Positions 13,928 to 26,548 of a stretch of DNA of 64,000 nucleotides are shown piece after piece. Numbering within the stretch: position 1 is the first letter of the stretch; each line of letters begins with the position of its first letter. The stretch lies in the NCBI RefSeq assembly GCF_933775445.1, contig NW_026089445.1:248001-312000 (forward strand). The letters are read 5' to 3'. The translations under genes were made by a program, and so were the position numbers. Under the pieces are notes generated by a model. That model made no database searches. It was not told where the DNA came from and saw only the letters and a list, made by a program, of their open reading frames with translations. The DNA is from Argentina anserina. Its lineage: Eukaryota; Streptophyta; Magnoliopsida; Rosales; Rosaceae.

Positions 13928-14998
13928 TCAAACGAGAAATGAAAAGATACACAATTGGAATAGTAAAGATACACAAATGATGTAAAGATACTCAGATTGA
14001 AAGAAACACACTCCCATCCTTGCAAAACTCTCAAATACAATAGAAACTCGCATTAGAAGCCTTACAGAAAGATACTCAAACGAGAAATGAAAAGATACAC
14101 AATTGCAATAGTAAAGATACGCAAACGATGTAAAGATACACAATTGGAATAGTAAAGATACGCAAACGATGTAAAGATACTCAGTTTGAAAGAAACACAC
14201 TCCCACACTTGCAAAACTCTCAAATTCAATAGAAACTCGCATCAGAAGCCTTACAGAAAGATACTCAAACGAGAAATGAAAAGATACACAATTGGAATAG
14301 TAAAGATACGCAAACGATGTAAAGATACACAATTGGAATAGTAAAGATACGCAAACGATATAAAGATACTCAGATTGAAAGAAACACACTCCCACACTTG
14401 CAAAACTCTCAAATTCAATAGAAACTCGCATCAGAAGCCTTACAGAAAGATACTCAAACGAGAAATGAAAAGATACACAATTGGAATAGTAAAGATACGC
14501 AAACGATGTAAAGATACACAATTGGAATAGTAAAGATACGCAAACGATATAAAGATACTCAGATTGAAAGAAACACACTCCCACACTTGCAAAACTCTCA
14601 AATACAATAGAAACTAGCATCAGAAGCCTTACAGAAAGATACTCAAACGAGAAATGAAAAGATACACAATTGGAATAGTAAAGATACGCAAACGATGTGA
14701 AGATACACAATTGGAATAGTAAAGATACGCAAACGATGTAAAGATACTCAGATTGAAAGAAACACAGTCCCACACTTGCAAAACTCTCAAATACAATAGA
14801 AACTCGCATCAGAAGCCTTACAGAAAGATACCCAAACGAGAAATGAAAAGATACACAATTGGAATAGTAAAGATACGCAAACGATGTAAAGATACACAAT
14901 TGGAATAGTAAAGATACGCAAACGACGTAAAGATACTCAGTTTGAAAGAAACACACTCCCACACTTGCAAAACTCTCAAATTCAATAGAAACTCGCAT
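13928..14998. repeat. Run of 189-bp monomers (in-frame satellite)
   Basis: Five to six consecutive monomers of 189 bp (63 x 3), all of the AGAAGCC type. Because the period divides by three and stops are absent in one minus-strand frame, 356 codons stay open. The product would be a 63-residue repeat rich in F, Y, L, S and C. I see no sign that it is a gene: the frame breaks as soon as 190- or 148-bp monomers resume. Confidence 0.85.
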
Positions 14999-15049
14999 CA
15001 GAAAGCCTTACAGAAAGATACTCAAACGAGAAATGAAAAGATACACAAT

Positions 15050-16700
15050 TGGAATAGTAAAGATACGCAAACGATGTAAAGATGCTCAGTTTGAAAGAAA
15101 CACACTCCCACACTTGCAAAACTCTCAAATTCAATAGAAACTCGCATACGAAAGCCTTACAGAAAGATACTCAAACGAGAAATGAAAAGATACACAATTG
15201 GAATAGTAAAGATACCCAAACGATGTAAAGATACACAATTGGAATAGTAAAGATACGCAAACGATGTAAAGATACTCAGTTTGAAACAAACACACTCCCA
15301 CACTTGCAAAACTCTCAAATACAATAGAAACTCGCATCAGAAGCCTTACAGAAAGATACTCAAACGAGAAATGAAAAGATACACAATTGGAATAGTAAAG
15401 ATACGCAAACGATGTAAAGATACTCAGTTTGAAAGAAACACACTCCCACACTTGCAAAACTCTCAAATTCAATAGAAACTCGCATCAGAAAGCCTTACAG
15501 AAAGATACTCAAACGAGAAATGAAAAGATACACAATTGGAATAGTAAAGATACGCAAACGATGTAAAGATACTCAGTTTGAAAGAAACACACTCCCACAC
15601 ATACAAAACTCTCAAATACATTAGAAACTCGCATCAGAAGCCTTACAGAAAGATACTCAAACGAGAAATGAAAAGATACACAATTGGAATAGTAAAGATA
15701 CGCAAACGATGTAAAGATACTCAGTTTGAAAGAAACACACTCCCACACTTGCAAAACTCTCAAATTAAATAGAAACTCGCATCAGAAAGCCTTACAGAAA
15801 GATACTCAAACGAGAAATGAAAAGATACACAATTGGAATAGTAAAGATACGCAAACGATGTAAAGATGCTCAGTTTGAAAGAAACACACTCCCACACTTG
15901 CAAAACTCTCAAATTCAATAGAAACTCGCATACGAAAGCCTTACAGAAAGATACTCAAACGAGAAATGAAAAGATACACAATTGGAATAGTAAAGATACC
16001 CAAACGATGTAAAGATACACAATTGGAATAGTAAAGATACGCAAACGATGTAAAGATACTCAGTTTGAAACAAACACACTCCCACACTTGCAAAACTCTC
16101 AAATACAATAGAAACTCGCATCAGAAGCCTTACAGAAAGATACTCAAACGAGAAATGAAAAGATACACAATTGGAATAGTAAAGATACGCAAACGATGTA
16201 AAGATACACAATTGGAATAGTAAAGATACGCAAACGATGTAAAGATACTCAGTTTGAAAGAAACACACTCCCACACTTGCAAAACTCTCAAATTCAATAG
16301 AAACTCGCATCAGAAATCCTTACAGAAAGATACTCAAACGAGAAATGAAAAGATACACAATTGGAATAGTAAAGATACGCAAACGATGTAAAGATACTCA
16401 GTTTGAAAGAAACACACTCCCACACATACAAAACTCTCAAATACAATAGAAACTCGCATCAGAAGCCTTACAGAAAGATACTCAAACGAGAAATGAAAAG
16501 ATACACAATTGGAATAGTAAAGATACGCAAACGATGTAAAGATACTCAGTTTGAAAGAAACACACTCCCACACTTGCAAAACTCTCAAATTCAATAGAAA
16601 CTCGCATCAGAAAGCCTTACAGAAAGATACTCAAACGAGAAATGAAAAGATACACAATTGGAATAGTAAAGATACGCAAACGATGTAAAGATACACAATT
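15050..16700. repeat. Higher-order repeat, about 825-bp offset (2 copies)
   Basis: Shared private markers define two copies: GATGCTCAG (15081 and 15865), GCATACGAAAGCC, ATACCCAAACG, TTTGAAACAAACAC and CACACATACAAAAC (15597 and 16422). The offset shifts from 784 to 825 bp because one monomer of the second copy has an extra 41-bp subrepeat. The CACACATACAAAAC variant appears once more near 16912. Confidence 0.85.
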
Positions 16701-17118
16701 GGAATAGTAAAGATACGCAAACGATGTAAAGATACGCAGTTTGAAAGAAACACACTCCCACACTTGCAAAACTCTCAAATTCAATAGAAACTCGCATCAG
16801 AAAGCCTTACAGAAAGATACTCAAACGAGAAATGAAAAGATACACAATTGGAATAGTAAAGATACGCAAACGATGTAAAGATACTCAGTTTGAAAGAAAC
16901 ACACTCCCACACATACAAAACTCTCAAATACAATAGAAACTCGCATCAGAAGCCTTACAGAAAGATACTCAAACGAGAAATGAAAAGATACACAATTGGA
17001 ATAGTAAAGATACGCAAACGATGTAAAGATACACAATTGGAATAGTAAAGATACGCAAACGATGTAAAGATACTCAGTTTGAAAGAAATACACTCCCACA
17101 CTTGCAAAACTCTCAAAT

Positions 17119-18470
17119 TCAATAGAAACTCGCATCAGAAAGCCTTACAGAAAGATACTCAAACGAGAAATGAAAAGATACACAATTGGAATAGTAAAGA
17201 TACGCAAACGATGTAAAGATACACAATTGGAATAGTAAACATACGCAAACGATGTAAAGATACTCAGTTTGAAGGATACACACTCCCACACTTGCAAAAC
17301 TCTCAAATTCAATAGAAACTTGCATCAGAAAGCCTTACAGAAAGATACTCAAACAAGAAATGAAAAGATACACAATTGGAATAGTAAAGATACGCAAACG
17401 ATGTAAAGATACACAATTGGAATAGTAAAGATACGCAAACGATGTAAATATACTCAGATTGAAAGAAACACACTCCCACACTTGCAAAACTCTCAAATAC
17501 AATAGAAACTAGCATCAGAAGCCTTACAGAAAGATACTCAAACGAGAAATGAAAAGATACACAATTGGAATAGTAAAGATACGCAAACGATGTGAAGATA
17601 CACAATTGGAATAGTAAAGATACGCAAACGATGTAAAGATACTCAGATTGAAAGAAACACACTCCCACACTTGCAAAACTCTCAAATACAATAGAAACTT
17701 GCATCAGAAAGCCTTACAGAAAGATACTCAAACAAGAAATGAAAAGATACACAATTGGAATAGTAAAGATACGCAAACGATGTAAAGATACACAATTGGA
17801 ATAGTAAAGATACGCAAACGATGTAAAGATACTCAGTTTGAAAGAAACACACTCCCACACTTGCAAAACTCTCAAATTCAATAGAAACTCGCATCAGAAA
17901 GCCTTACAGAAAGATACTCAAACGAGAAATGAAAAGATACACAATTGGAATAGTAAAGATACGCAAACGATGTAAAGATACACAATTGGAATAGTAAACA
18001 TACGCAAACGATGTAAAGATACTCAGTTTGAAGGATACACACTCCCACACTTGCAAAACTCTCAAATTCAATAGAAACTTGCATCAGAAAGCCTTACAGA
18101 AAGATACTCAAACAAGAAATGAAAAGATACACAATTGGAATAGTAAAGATACGCAAACGATGTAAAGATACACAATTGGAATAGTAAAGATACGCAAACG
18201 ATGTAAAGATACTCAGATTGAAAGAAACACACTCCCACACTTGGAAAACTCTCAAATACAATAGAAACTAGCATCAGAAGCCTTACAGAAAGATACTCAA
18301 ACGAGAAATGAAAAGATACACAATTGGAATAGTAAAGATACGCAAACGATGTGAAGATACACAATTGGAATAGTAAAGATACGCAAACGATGTAAAGATA
18401 CTCAGATTGAAAGAAACACACTCCCACACTTGCAAAACTCTCAAATACAATAGAAACTCGCATCAGAAGC
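17119..18470. repeat. Higher-order repeat, 759-bp period (about 1.8 copies)
   Basis: A four-monomer unit (190 + 190 + 189 + 190 bp) at 17119-17877 is followed directly by a second copy to about 18470. Shared markers are GAAGGATACACACTCC (about 17273 and 18032), GAAACTTGCATC, GAAACTAGCATC and GATGTGAAGATAC. The last two also occur at about 14613-14700, which suggests the source block. Confidence 0.87.
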
Positions 18471-19719
18471 CTTACAGAAAGATACTCAAACGAGAAATGA
18501 AAAGATACACAATTGGAATAGTAAAGATACGCAAACGATGTAAAGATACTCAGTTTGAAAGAAACACACTTGCAAAACTCTCAAATTCAATAGAAACTCG
18601 CATCAGAAAGCCTTACAGAAAGATACTCAAACGAGAAATGAAAAGATACACAATTGGAATAGTAAAGATACGCAAACGATGTAAAGATACTCAGATTGAA
18701 AGAAACACACTCCCACACTTGCAAAACTCTCAAATACAATAGAAACTCGCATCAGAAGCCTTACAGAAAGATACTCAAACGAGAAATGAAAAGATACACA
18801 ATTGGAATAGTAAAGATACGCAAACGATGTAAAGATACATAATTGGAATAGTAAAGATACGCAAACGATGTAAAGATACTCAGTTTGAAAGAAACACACT
18901 CCCACACTTGCAAAACTCTCAAATTCAATAGAAACTCGCATCCGAAAGCCTTACAGAAAGATACTCAAACGAGAAATGAAAAGATACAGAATTGGAATAG
19001 TAAAGATACGCAAACGATGTAAAGATACACAATTGGAATAGTAAACATACGCAAACGATGTAAAGATACTCAGTTTGAAGGAAACACACTCCCACACTTG
19101 CAAAACTCTCAAATTCAATAGAAACTCGCATCAGAAAGCCTTACAGAAAGATACTCAAACGAGAAATGAAAAGATACACAATTGGAATAGTAAAGATACG
19201 CAAACGATGTAAAGATACACAATTGGAATAGTAAAGATACGCAAACGATGTAAAGATACTCACTTTGAAAGAAACACACTCCCACACTTGCAAAACTCTC
19301 AAACTCAATAGAAACTCGCATCAGAAAGCCTTACAGAAAGATACTCAAACGAGAAATGAAAAGATACACAATTGGAATAGTAAAGATACGCAAACGATGT
19401 AAAGATACTCAGTTTGAAAGAAACACACTCCCACACTTGCAAAACTCTCAAATACAATAGAAACTCGCATCAGAAGCCTTACAGAAAGATACTCAAACGA
19501 GAAATGAAAAGATACACAATTGGAATAGTAAAGATACGTAAACGATGTAAAGATACACAGTTTGAAAGAAACACACTCCCACACTTGCAAAACTCTCAAA
19601 TACAATAGAAACTCGCATCAGAAGCCCTACAGAAAGATACTCAAACGAGAAATGAAAAGATACACAATTGGAATAGTAAAGATACGCAAACGATGTAAAG
19701 ATACTCAGTTTGAAAGAAA

Positions 19720-19724
19720 CACAC
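19720..19724. repeat. Target-site duplication CACAC (left of LTR 1)
   Basis: Five satellite bases CACAC directly precede the TGAT terminus of LTR 1 and are repeated at 21883-21887. Removing the element and one copy restores the normal satellite sequence GAAACACACTCCC. Confidence 0.93.
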
Positions 19725-20724
19725 TGATCGGTTCGATTACTCGAGATCAATATTAACCCTGTAAGCATCGTTAGTAGTATAAAGCAAGAGGGTATCGTTC
19801 ACAAACCGGGGATCCAACCAGGGCATAGAATCACAAACATTTAACAACGAATTCATAAGAGTTTGAGGATTTTGGAATATATTTCGGATCAAACATAAAA
19901 TAAACCTAAACTAATATATACATGTGATTAACCAACCAACACATAATACATTACCAAAACAAATCATACAAAGCTAACGAAAATCAGATTTTAGTCCTCC
20001 TTTAACAGTCTTACCGAGACACTATCATGAATAACTAAGGTTGGATTATGCAATTAGGGTCCTAAGCAGTAACCTAAACACATAGACACTTAACACATTC
20101 GATTCATTCCAAGCGGTCTTAATCGAAATCTAACATACTTATCATACCATGTAACTTCAAAGCCACGCATATTGAATTCATTAAGCATGTCACCTCTTAA
20201 CCCCCAATCATGCAATTTTGAAAATCACATAGAAAAGATAAACATGTTCATAGCACAAGTCATAAATCCAACAACCTAAATATCATGCTACAAGCGTATA
20301 CATAACACATAGATACTCTCGAAATCACACAAAGACATGTCACGGCATAAACTAAAATCATAGAACTACAAACCTAAAATCGAAACTTTATATAATTTGA
20401 AACAAGTAACTATCTCATAAACAAAATCGAAATAAGTTTACAATGACCAAAACACATACACAACCAAGAACAAGAAAAACCAAAAACCGAAATAAACATA
20501 GAGAGAATCATGGTTACACTTTATCAATCAAGCGATCTCACAAGGTGTAGCCGGGGCTTTCCAAGGGGATGGAACCTCTTCACAAGCGTGCTTGAAGGCT
20601 AAGGATTGGTGGAGAATGGTGGAATCGGTTTTAGGATTTCTTGAATGGGTGAGTATGAAATTTGGTAGAGCTTTGGCTAGTATGTGCACAAGGTTGATCA
20701 TTTGTTTCTGTGGAATTGAGGTGC

Positions 20725-20732
20725 TATATATA
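20725..20732 (-). promoter_or_regulatory. TATA box of LTR 1
   Basis: TATATATA in the context TTCCTCTATATATAGCAC on the minus strand. The same TTCCTCTATATATAGC context occurs in LTR 2, so it is conserved across the family and probably marks the U3 promoter. Transcription would run toward 19725. Confidence 0.7.
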
Positions 20733-20835
20733 GAGGAAGAAACCCAAGGGAGGATGGCCACAAAGTCCACAAAGTTGAAACCAAATTGGTTGAGGTTTCC
20801 TAGATTCGGCAGATTTGACCTTTGTCCCTTGTTAT

Positions 20836-21022
20836 GGCCATAACTTTCTCTAGAAAATAGATATTGAGATGATTCCAACTGGCAATTTCAACTAGACTTC
20901 CGTGGCTTGTCATCCATATAAGGTACATTTTCTCAATCATTTTGAGCTGTCCAGGGGAGCCCGTCAAAGATGGATGATCTGCACTGCCAGAATTCTGATT
21001 TCTATAAGGATTGCATATCTTT
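20836..21022. repeat. Internal direct repeat of LTR 1, copy A
   Basis: About 185 bp resembling 21381-21564 at a distance of about 544 bp. Matching landmarks are a GATTCCAACT block, an AACTAGACT block, CCATATAA, and the best-conserved part at 20944-20965, which contains CCAGGGGAGCCCGTC. The copies are clearly diverged, so the duplication is older than the insertion. It lies in U3, upstream of the TATA box in element orientation. Confidence 0.8.
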
Positions 21023-21135
21023 TGCATTAATTACATATCTTCTTCCTCCTTTATTGCTGATTTCTTTTGCACAAATTTCTTCCTTTGAATTAGGGAGGCA
21101 GCAAAAGTCTTAATTGTTGCAGCCATGTTTGATTT

Positions 21136-21223
21136 TTCTTACCTCTCCTCATTAAATTTACTGCATGCCTTCTTTGACTTTCTTGCCTCTTCTCATTTAA
21201 TTTGCTGCATGCCTTCTTTGACA
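21136..21223. repeat. 44-bp tandem duplication in LTR 1
   Basis: Two adjacent copies of about 44 bp, each running from TTCTT(A/G)CCTCT through CTGCATGCCTTCTTTGAC, with a few substitutions between them. It sits between the two copies of the larger U3 duplication. Confidence 0.85.
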
Positions 21224-21380
21224 TTCTTTGGTGCTGGGATTTATGGACATTCTGATACATATTTGTGCTCTATTTTCAGGAGGAACAAAGTCCCAAGTTT
21301 CCCTCATAGCCCTTGGATCAAAAGCAAATCAATGGCTGAGATAATTCCGCCGAGTTCACTGGACCTCCGATCAATGATTC

Positions 21381-21564
21381 AGTCATATCTCTCTGTAGGA
21401 ATAAGATATTGATTTGATTCCAACTCCTACAGAAACTAGACTCAAATACCTTTATTTCCATATAATGTAGGTCTTCTAACTCGATCGGAGCTATCCAGGG
21501 GAGCCCGTCGAAGTTGGACTACGAATATTGACAGCATTTTGATTCTTGAATGGATTGGGCTTTT
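21381..21564. repeat. Internal direct repeat of LTR 1, copy B
   Basis: Partner of 20836-21022. Its landmark (CCAGGGGAGCCCGTC) lies in 21488-21509. In element orientation this copy is nearer the 5' end of the LTR. No equivalent is visible in LTR 2, which accounts for much of the 1150 versus 869 bp difference in distance from 5' end to TATA. Confidence 0.8.
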
Positions 21565-21882
21565 AAGTGTATTTTCTTCTCTTTCCTTGTGGAACTAGGA
21601 TTGCTTTCATTCTCCAACATGGATTTGTATTTCCTAATAAGAATAAGTATGTTAGAAACAAAGAAATACACAAGGATGAATCCTACTCGAACAAGGAAGC
21701 ATATCTCAACAAGGATTCTTAACACTTAGCACGATTTAATCATCAATTCATTCATAATTGATATAAGCTCTACCTAGACACTTATTCATACAAAATAAAC
21801 TAAAATATACTATATAAGCGGTAACAAAAAGTAAGAATAGGGCATAAACACATTAAGAACGTCACACTTTGTGCTCCTATCA

Positions 21883-21887
21883 CACAC
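21883..21887. repeat. Target-site duplication CACAC (right of LTR 1)
   Basis: Right copy of the 5-bp duplication, followed by TCCCACACTTGC of the resumed satellite monomer. Confidence 0.93.
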
Positions 21888-23319
21888 TCCCACACTTGCA
21901 AAACTCTCAAATACAATAGAAACTCGCATCAGAAAGCCTTACAGAAAGATACTCAACCAAGAAATGAAAAGATACACAATTGGAATAGTAAAGATACGCA
22001 AATGATGTAAAAATACACAATTGTAAAAATAAAGATACGCAAACGATGTAAAGATACTCAGTTTGAAAGAAACACACTCCCACACTTGCAAAACTCTCAA
22101 ATTCAATAGAAACTCGCATCAGAAAGCCTTACAGAAAGATACTCAAACGAGAAATGAAAAGATACTCAATTGGAATTGTAAAGATACACAAACGATGTAA
22201 AGATACACAATTGGAATAGTAAAGATACGCAAACGATGTAAAGATACTCAGTTTGAAAGAAACACACTCCCACACTTGCAAAACTCTCAAATTCAATAGA
22301 AACTCACATCAGAAAGCCTTACAGAAAGATACTCAAACGAGACATGAAAAGATACACAATTGGAATAGTAAAGATACGCAAACGATGTAAAGATACTCAG
22401 TTTGAAAGAACCACACTCCCACACTTGCAAAACTCTCAAATACAATAGAAACTCGCATCAGAAGCCTTACAGAAAGATACTCAAACGAGAAATGAAAAGA
22501 TACACAATTGCAATAGTAAAGATACGCAAACGATGTAAAGATACACAATTGGAATAGTAAAGATACGCAAACGATGTAAAGATACTCAGTTTGAAAGAAA
22601 CACACTCCCACACTTGCAAAACTCTCAAATACAATAGAAACTCGCATCAGAAGCCTTACAGAAAGATACTCAAACGAGAAATGAAAAGATACACAATTGG
22701 AATAGTAAAGATACGCAAACGATGTTAAGATACACAGTTTGAAAGAAACACACTCCCACACTTGCAAAACTCTCAAATACAATAGAAACTCGCATCAGAA
22801 GCCTTACAGAAAGATACTCAAACGAGAAATGAAAAGATACACAATTGGAATAGTAAAGATACGCAAACGATGTAAAGATACTCAGTTTGAAAGAAACACA
22901 CTCCCACACTTGCAAAACTCTCAAATACAATAGAAACTCGCATCAGAAAGCCTTACAGAAAGATACTCAACCAAGAAATGAAAAGATACACAATTGGAAT
23001 AGTAAAGATACGCAAACGATGTAAAGATACACAATTGGAATAGTAAAGATACGCAAACGATGTAAAGATACTCAGTTTGAAAGAAACACACTCCCACACT
23101 TGCAAAACTCTCAAATTCAATAGAAACTCGCATCAGAAAGCCTTACAGAAAGATACTCAAACGAGAAATGAAAAGACACACAATTGGAATAGTAAAGATA
23201 CGCAAACGATGTAAAGATACACAATTGGAATAGTAAAGATACGCAAACGATGTAAAGATACTCAGTTTGAAAGAAACACACTCCCACACTTGCAAAACTC
23301 TCAAATTCAATAGAAACTC

Positions 23320-25190
23320 GCATCAGAAAGCCTTACAGAAAGATACTCAAACGAGAAATGAAAAGATACACAATTGGAATAGTAAAGATACGCAAACGAT
23401 GTAAAGATACTCAGTTTGAAAGAAACACACTCCCACACTTGCAAAGCTCTCAAATACAATAGAAACTCGCATCAGAAGCCTTACAGAAAGATACTCAAAC
23501 GAGAAATGAAAAGATACACAATTGGAATAGTAAAGATACGCAAACGATGTAAAGATACTCAGTTTGAAAGAAACACACTCCCACACTTGCAAAACACTCA
23601 AATTCAATAGAAACTCGCATCAGAAAGGCTTACAGAAAGATACTCAAACGAGAAATGAAAAGATACACAATTGGAATAGTAAAGATACGCAAACGATGTA
23701 AAGATACTCAGTTTGAAAGAAACACACTCCCACACTTGCAAAACTCTCAAACTCAATAGAAACTCGCATCAGAAAGCCTTACAGAAAGATACTCAAACGA
23801 GAAATGAAAAGATACACAATTGGAATAGTAAAGATACGCAAACGATGTAAAGATACTCAGTTTGAAAGAAACACACTCGCACACTTGCAAAACTCTCAAA
23901 TACAATAGAAACTCGCATCAGAAGCCTTATAGAAAGATACTCAAACGAGAAATGAAAAGATACACAATTGGAATAGTAAAGATACGCAAACGATGTAAAG
24001 ATACACAGTTTGAAAGAAACACACTCCCACACTTGCAAAACTCTCAAATACAATAGAAACTCGCATCAGAAGCCTTACAGAAAGATACTCAAACGAGAAA
24101 TGAAAAGATACACAATTGGAATAGTAAAGATACGCAAACGATGTAAAGATACTCAGTTTGAAAGAAACACACTCCCACACTTGCAAAACTCTCAAATACA
24201 ATAGAAACTCGCATCAGAAAGCCTTACAGAAAGATACTCAACCAAGAAATGAAAAGATACACAATTGGAATAGTAAAGATACGCAAACGATGTAAAGATA
24301 CTCAGTTTGAAAGAAACACACTCCCACACTTGCAAAAGTCTCAAATTCAATAGAAACTCGCATCAGAAAGCCTTACAGAAAGATACTCAAACGAGAAATG
24401 AAAAGATACACAATTGGAATAGTAAAGATACGCAAACGATGTAAAGATACTCAGTTTGAAAGAAACACACTCCCACACTTGCAAAACTCTCAAATACAAT
24501 AGAAACTCGCATCAGAAGCCTTACAGAAAGATACTCAAACGAGAAATGAAAAGATACACAATTGGAATAGTAAAGATACGCAAACGATGTAAAGATACTC
24601 AGTTTGAAAGAAACACACTCCCACACTTGCAAAACACTCAAATTCAATAGAAACTCGCATCAGAAAGGCTTACAGAAAGATACTCAAACGAGAAATGAAA
24701 AGATACACAATTGGAATAGTAAAGATACGCAAACGATGTAAAGATACTCAGTTTGAAAGAAACACACTCCCACACTTGCAAAACTCTCAAACTCAATAGA
24801 AACTCGCATCAGAAAGCCTTACAGAAAGATACTCAAACGAGAAATGAAAAGATACACAATTGGAATAGTAAAGATACGCAAACGATGTAAAGATACTCAG
24901 TTTGAAAGAAACACACTCGCACACTTGCAAAACTCTCAAATACAATAGAAACTCGCATCAGAAGCCTTATAGAAAGATACTCAAACGAGAAATGAAAAGA
25001 TACACAATTGGAATAGTAAAGATACGCAAACGATGTAAAGATACACAGTTTGAAAGAAACACACTCCCACACTTGCAAAACTCTCAAATACAATAGAAAC
25101 TCGCATCAGAAGCCTTACAGAAAGATACTCAAACGAGAAATGAAAAGATACACAATTGGAATAGTAAAGATACGCAAACGATGTAAAGAT
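23320..25190. repeat. Higher-order repeat, 1040-bp offset (2 copies)
   Basis: About 23320-24150 and 24360-25190 match at 1040 bp. Shared private changes include GCAAAACACTC with GAAAGGCTTACAG (about 23590-23630 and 24630-24670), CACTCGCACAC with GCCTTATAG, and GATACACAGTTTG. The match ends where the second copy gains an extra subrepeat. Confidence 0.87.
23403..23550 (+). repeat. Representative short monomer (148 bp)
   Basis: One complete monomer with a single 41-bp subrepeat. Its parts are AAAGATACTCAGTTTG (16 bp), a unique core of 68 bp, an AAAGATACTCAAACGAG-led 23-bp part, then a 22-bp and a 19-bp AAAGATAC-led element. My hand count over the matching consensus gives A 69, C 30, T 27, G 22 (35% GC). 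A sister form of 149 bp has AGAAAGCC instead of AGAAGCC in the core. The next monomer starts exactly 148 bp later, at 23551. Confidence 0.95.
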
Positions 25191-26548
25191 ACACAATTGG
25201 AATAGTAAAGATACGCAAACGATGTAAAGATACTCAGTTTGAAATAAACACACTCCCACACTTGCAAAACTCTCAAACTCAATAGAAACTCGCATCAGAA
25301 AGCCTTACAGAAAGATACTCAAACGAGAAATGAAAAGATACACAATTGGAATAGTAAAGATACGCAAACGATGTAAAGATACTCAGTTTGAAAGAAACAC
25401 ACTCGCACACTTGCAAAACTCTCAAATACAATAGAAACTCGCATCAGAAGCCTTATAGAAAGATACTCAAACGAGAAATGAAAAGATACACAATTGGAAT
25501 AGTAAAGATACGCAAACGATGTAAAGATACTCAGTTTGAAAGAAACACACTCGCACACTTGCAAAACTCTCAAATACAATAGAAACTCGCATCAGAAGCC
25601 TTACAGAAAGATACTGAAACGAGAAATGAAAAGATACACAATTGGAATAGTAAAGATACGCAAACGATGTAAAGATACACAATTGGAATAGTAAAGATAC
25701 GCAAACGATGTAAAGATACTCAGTTTGAAATAAACACACTCCCACACTTGCAAAACTCTCAAACTCAATAGAAACTCGCATCAGAAAGCCTTACAGAAAG
25801 ATACTCAAACGAGAAATGAAAAGATGCACAATTGGAATAGTAAAGATACGCAAACGATGTAAAGATACTCAGTTTGAAAGAAACACACTCGCACACTTGC
25901 AAAACTCTCAAATACAATAGAAACTCGCATCAGAAGCCTTATAGAAAGATACTCAAACGAGAAATGAAAAGATACACAATTGGAATAGTAAAGATACGCA
26001 AACGATGTAAAGATACACAGTTTGAAAGAAACACACTCCCACACTTGCAAAACTCTCAAATACAATAGAAACTCGCATCAGAAGCCTTACAGAAAGATAC
26101 TGAAACGAAAAATGAAAAGATACACAATTGGAATAGTAAAGATACGCAAACGATGTAAAGATACTCAGTTTGAAAGAAACACACTCCCACACTTGCAAAA
26201 CTCTCAAATTCAATAGAAACTCGCATCAGAAAGCCTTACAGAAAGATACTCAAACGAGAAATGAAAAGATACACAATTGGAATAGTAAAGATACGCAAAC
26301 GATGTAAAGATACTCAGTTTGAAAGAAACACACTCCCACACTTGCAAAACTCTCAAATACAATAGAAACTCGCATCAGAAAGCCTTACAGAAAAATACTC
26401 AAACGAGAAATGAAAAGATACACAATTGGAATAGTAAAGATACGCAAACGATGTAAAGATACACAATTGGAATAGTAAAGATACGCAAACGATGTAAAGA
26501 TACTCAGTTTGAAAGAAACACACTCCCACACTTGCAAAACTCTCAAAT

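Larger units (their letters stand above)
1..19724 (+). repeat. Satellite array, left segment
   Basis: Head-to-tail tandem array that starts mid-monomer at base 1 and stops at LTR 1. Nearly all monomers here are 189/190 or 148/149 bp. They share a core with AAAGATACTCAGTTTG, CACACTCCCACACTTGC, GAAACTCGCATCAG and GATACTCAAACGAG, followed by one or more 41-bp subrepeats. The left 10 kb carries local variants: subrepeats starting GATACTCAATTGG, a GTGAAGATAC variant, AAAATACACAATTGG, and CTCCACCACTTGC. These are rare or absent farther right. Monomer direction never changes. No gene is supported; every reading frame here is a translation of the satellite. The + orientation is arbitrary, chosen so that the A-rich strand is the one described. 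Confidence 0.97.
19725..21882 (-). mobile_element. Solo LTR of a retrotransposon (LTR 1), 2158 bp
   Basis: The element reads on the minus strand from TGATAGGAGCAC (complement of 21871-21882) to CCGATCA (complement of 19725-19731). It has the canonical TG...CA ends and perfect CACAC target duplications. No second LTR, primer-binding site, polypurine tract, gag or pol is present, so it is best read as a solo LTR left by LTR-LTR recombination. A TATA box lies 1.15 kb from the 5' end, and about 1.0 kb of R-U5 follows it. The 3' end shares a block (TCGTTAGTA, ATCGTTCA) with LTR 2, so the two are of one family. LTR length and organisation are compatible with Ty3/gypsy or Ty1/copia; superfamily cannot be decided without internal sequence. 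Minus-strand reading frames such as 20528-20878 cross the TATA box and are not credible genes. Confidence 0.88.

Noticed and set aside
1..19724. CRISPR array
   Set aside because: The repeats are 41 bp and 148-190 bp tandem units with no unique spacers between them, and the flanking elements are plant LTRs.
20528..20878. 116-codon minus-strand open frame in LTR 1 (and neighbouring short frames 20592-20843, 20800-21027, 21125-21412, 21519-21725)
   Set aside because: The largest crosses the LTR TATA box, and others cover the internal duplication. None shows gag, pol or any other recognisable motif.
19725..21882. Complete short non-autonomous LTR element with two LTRs
   Set aside because: The only long internal repeat (about 185 bp) does not coincide with the element ends and lacks TG...CA termini, so it is an internal duplication and not a pair of LTRs.
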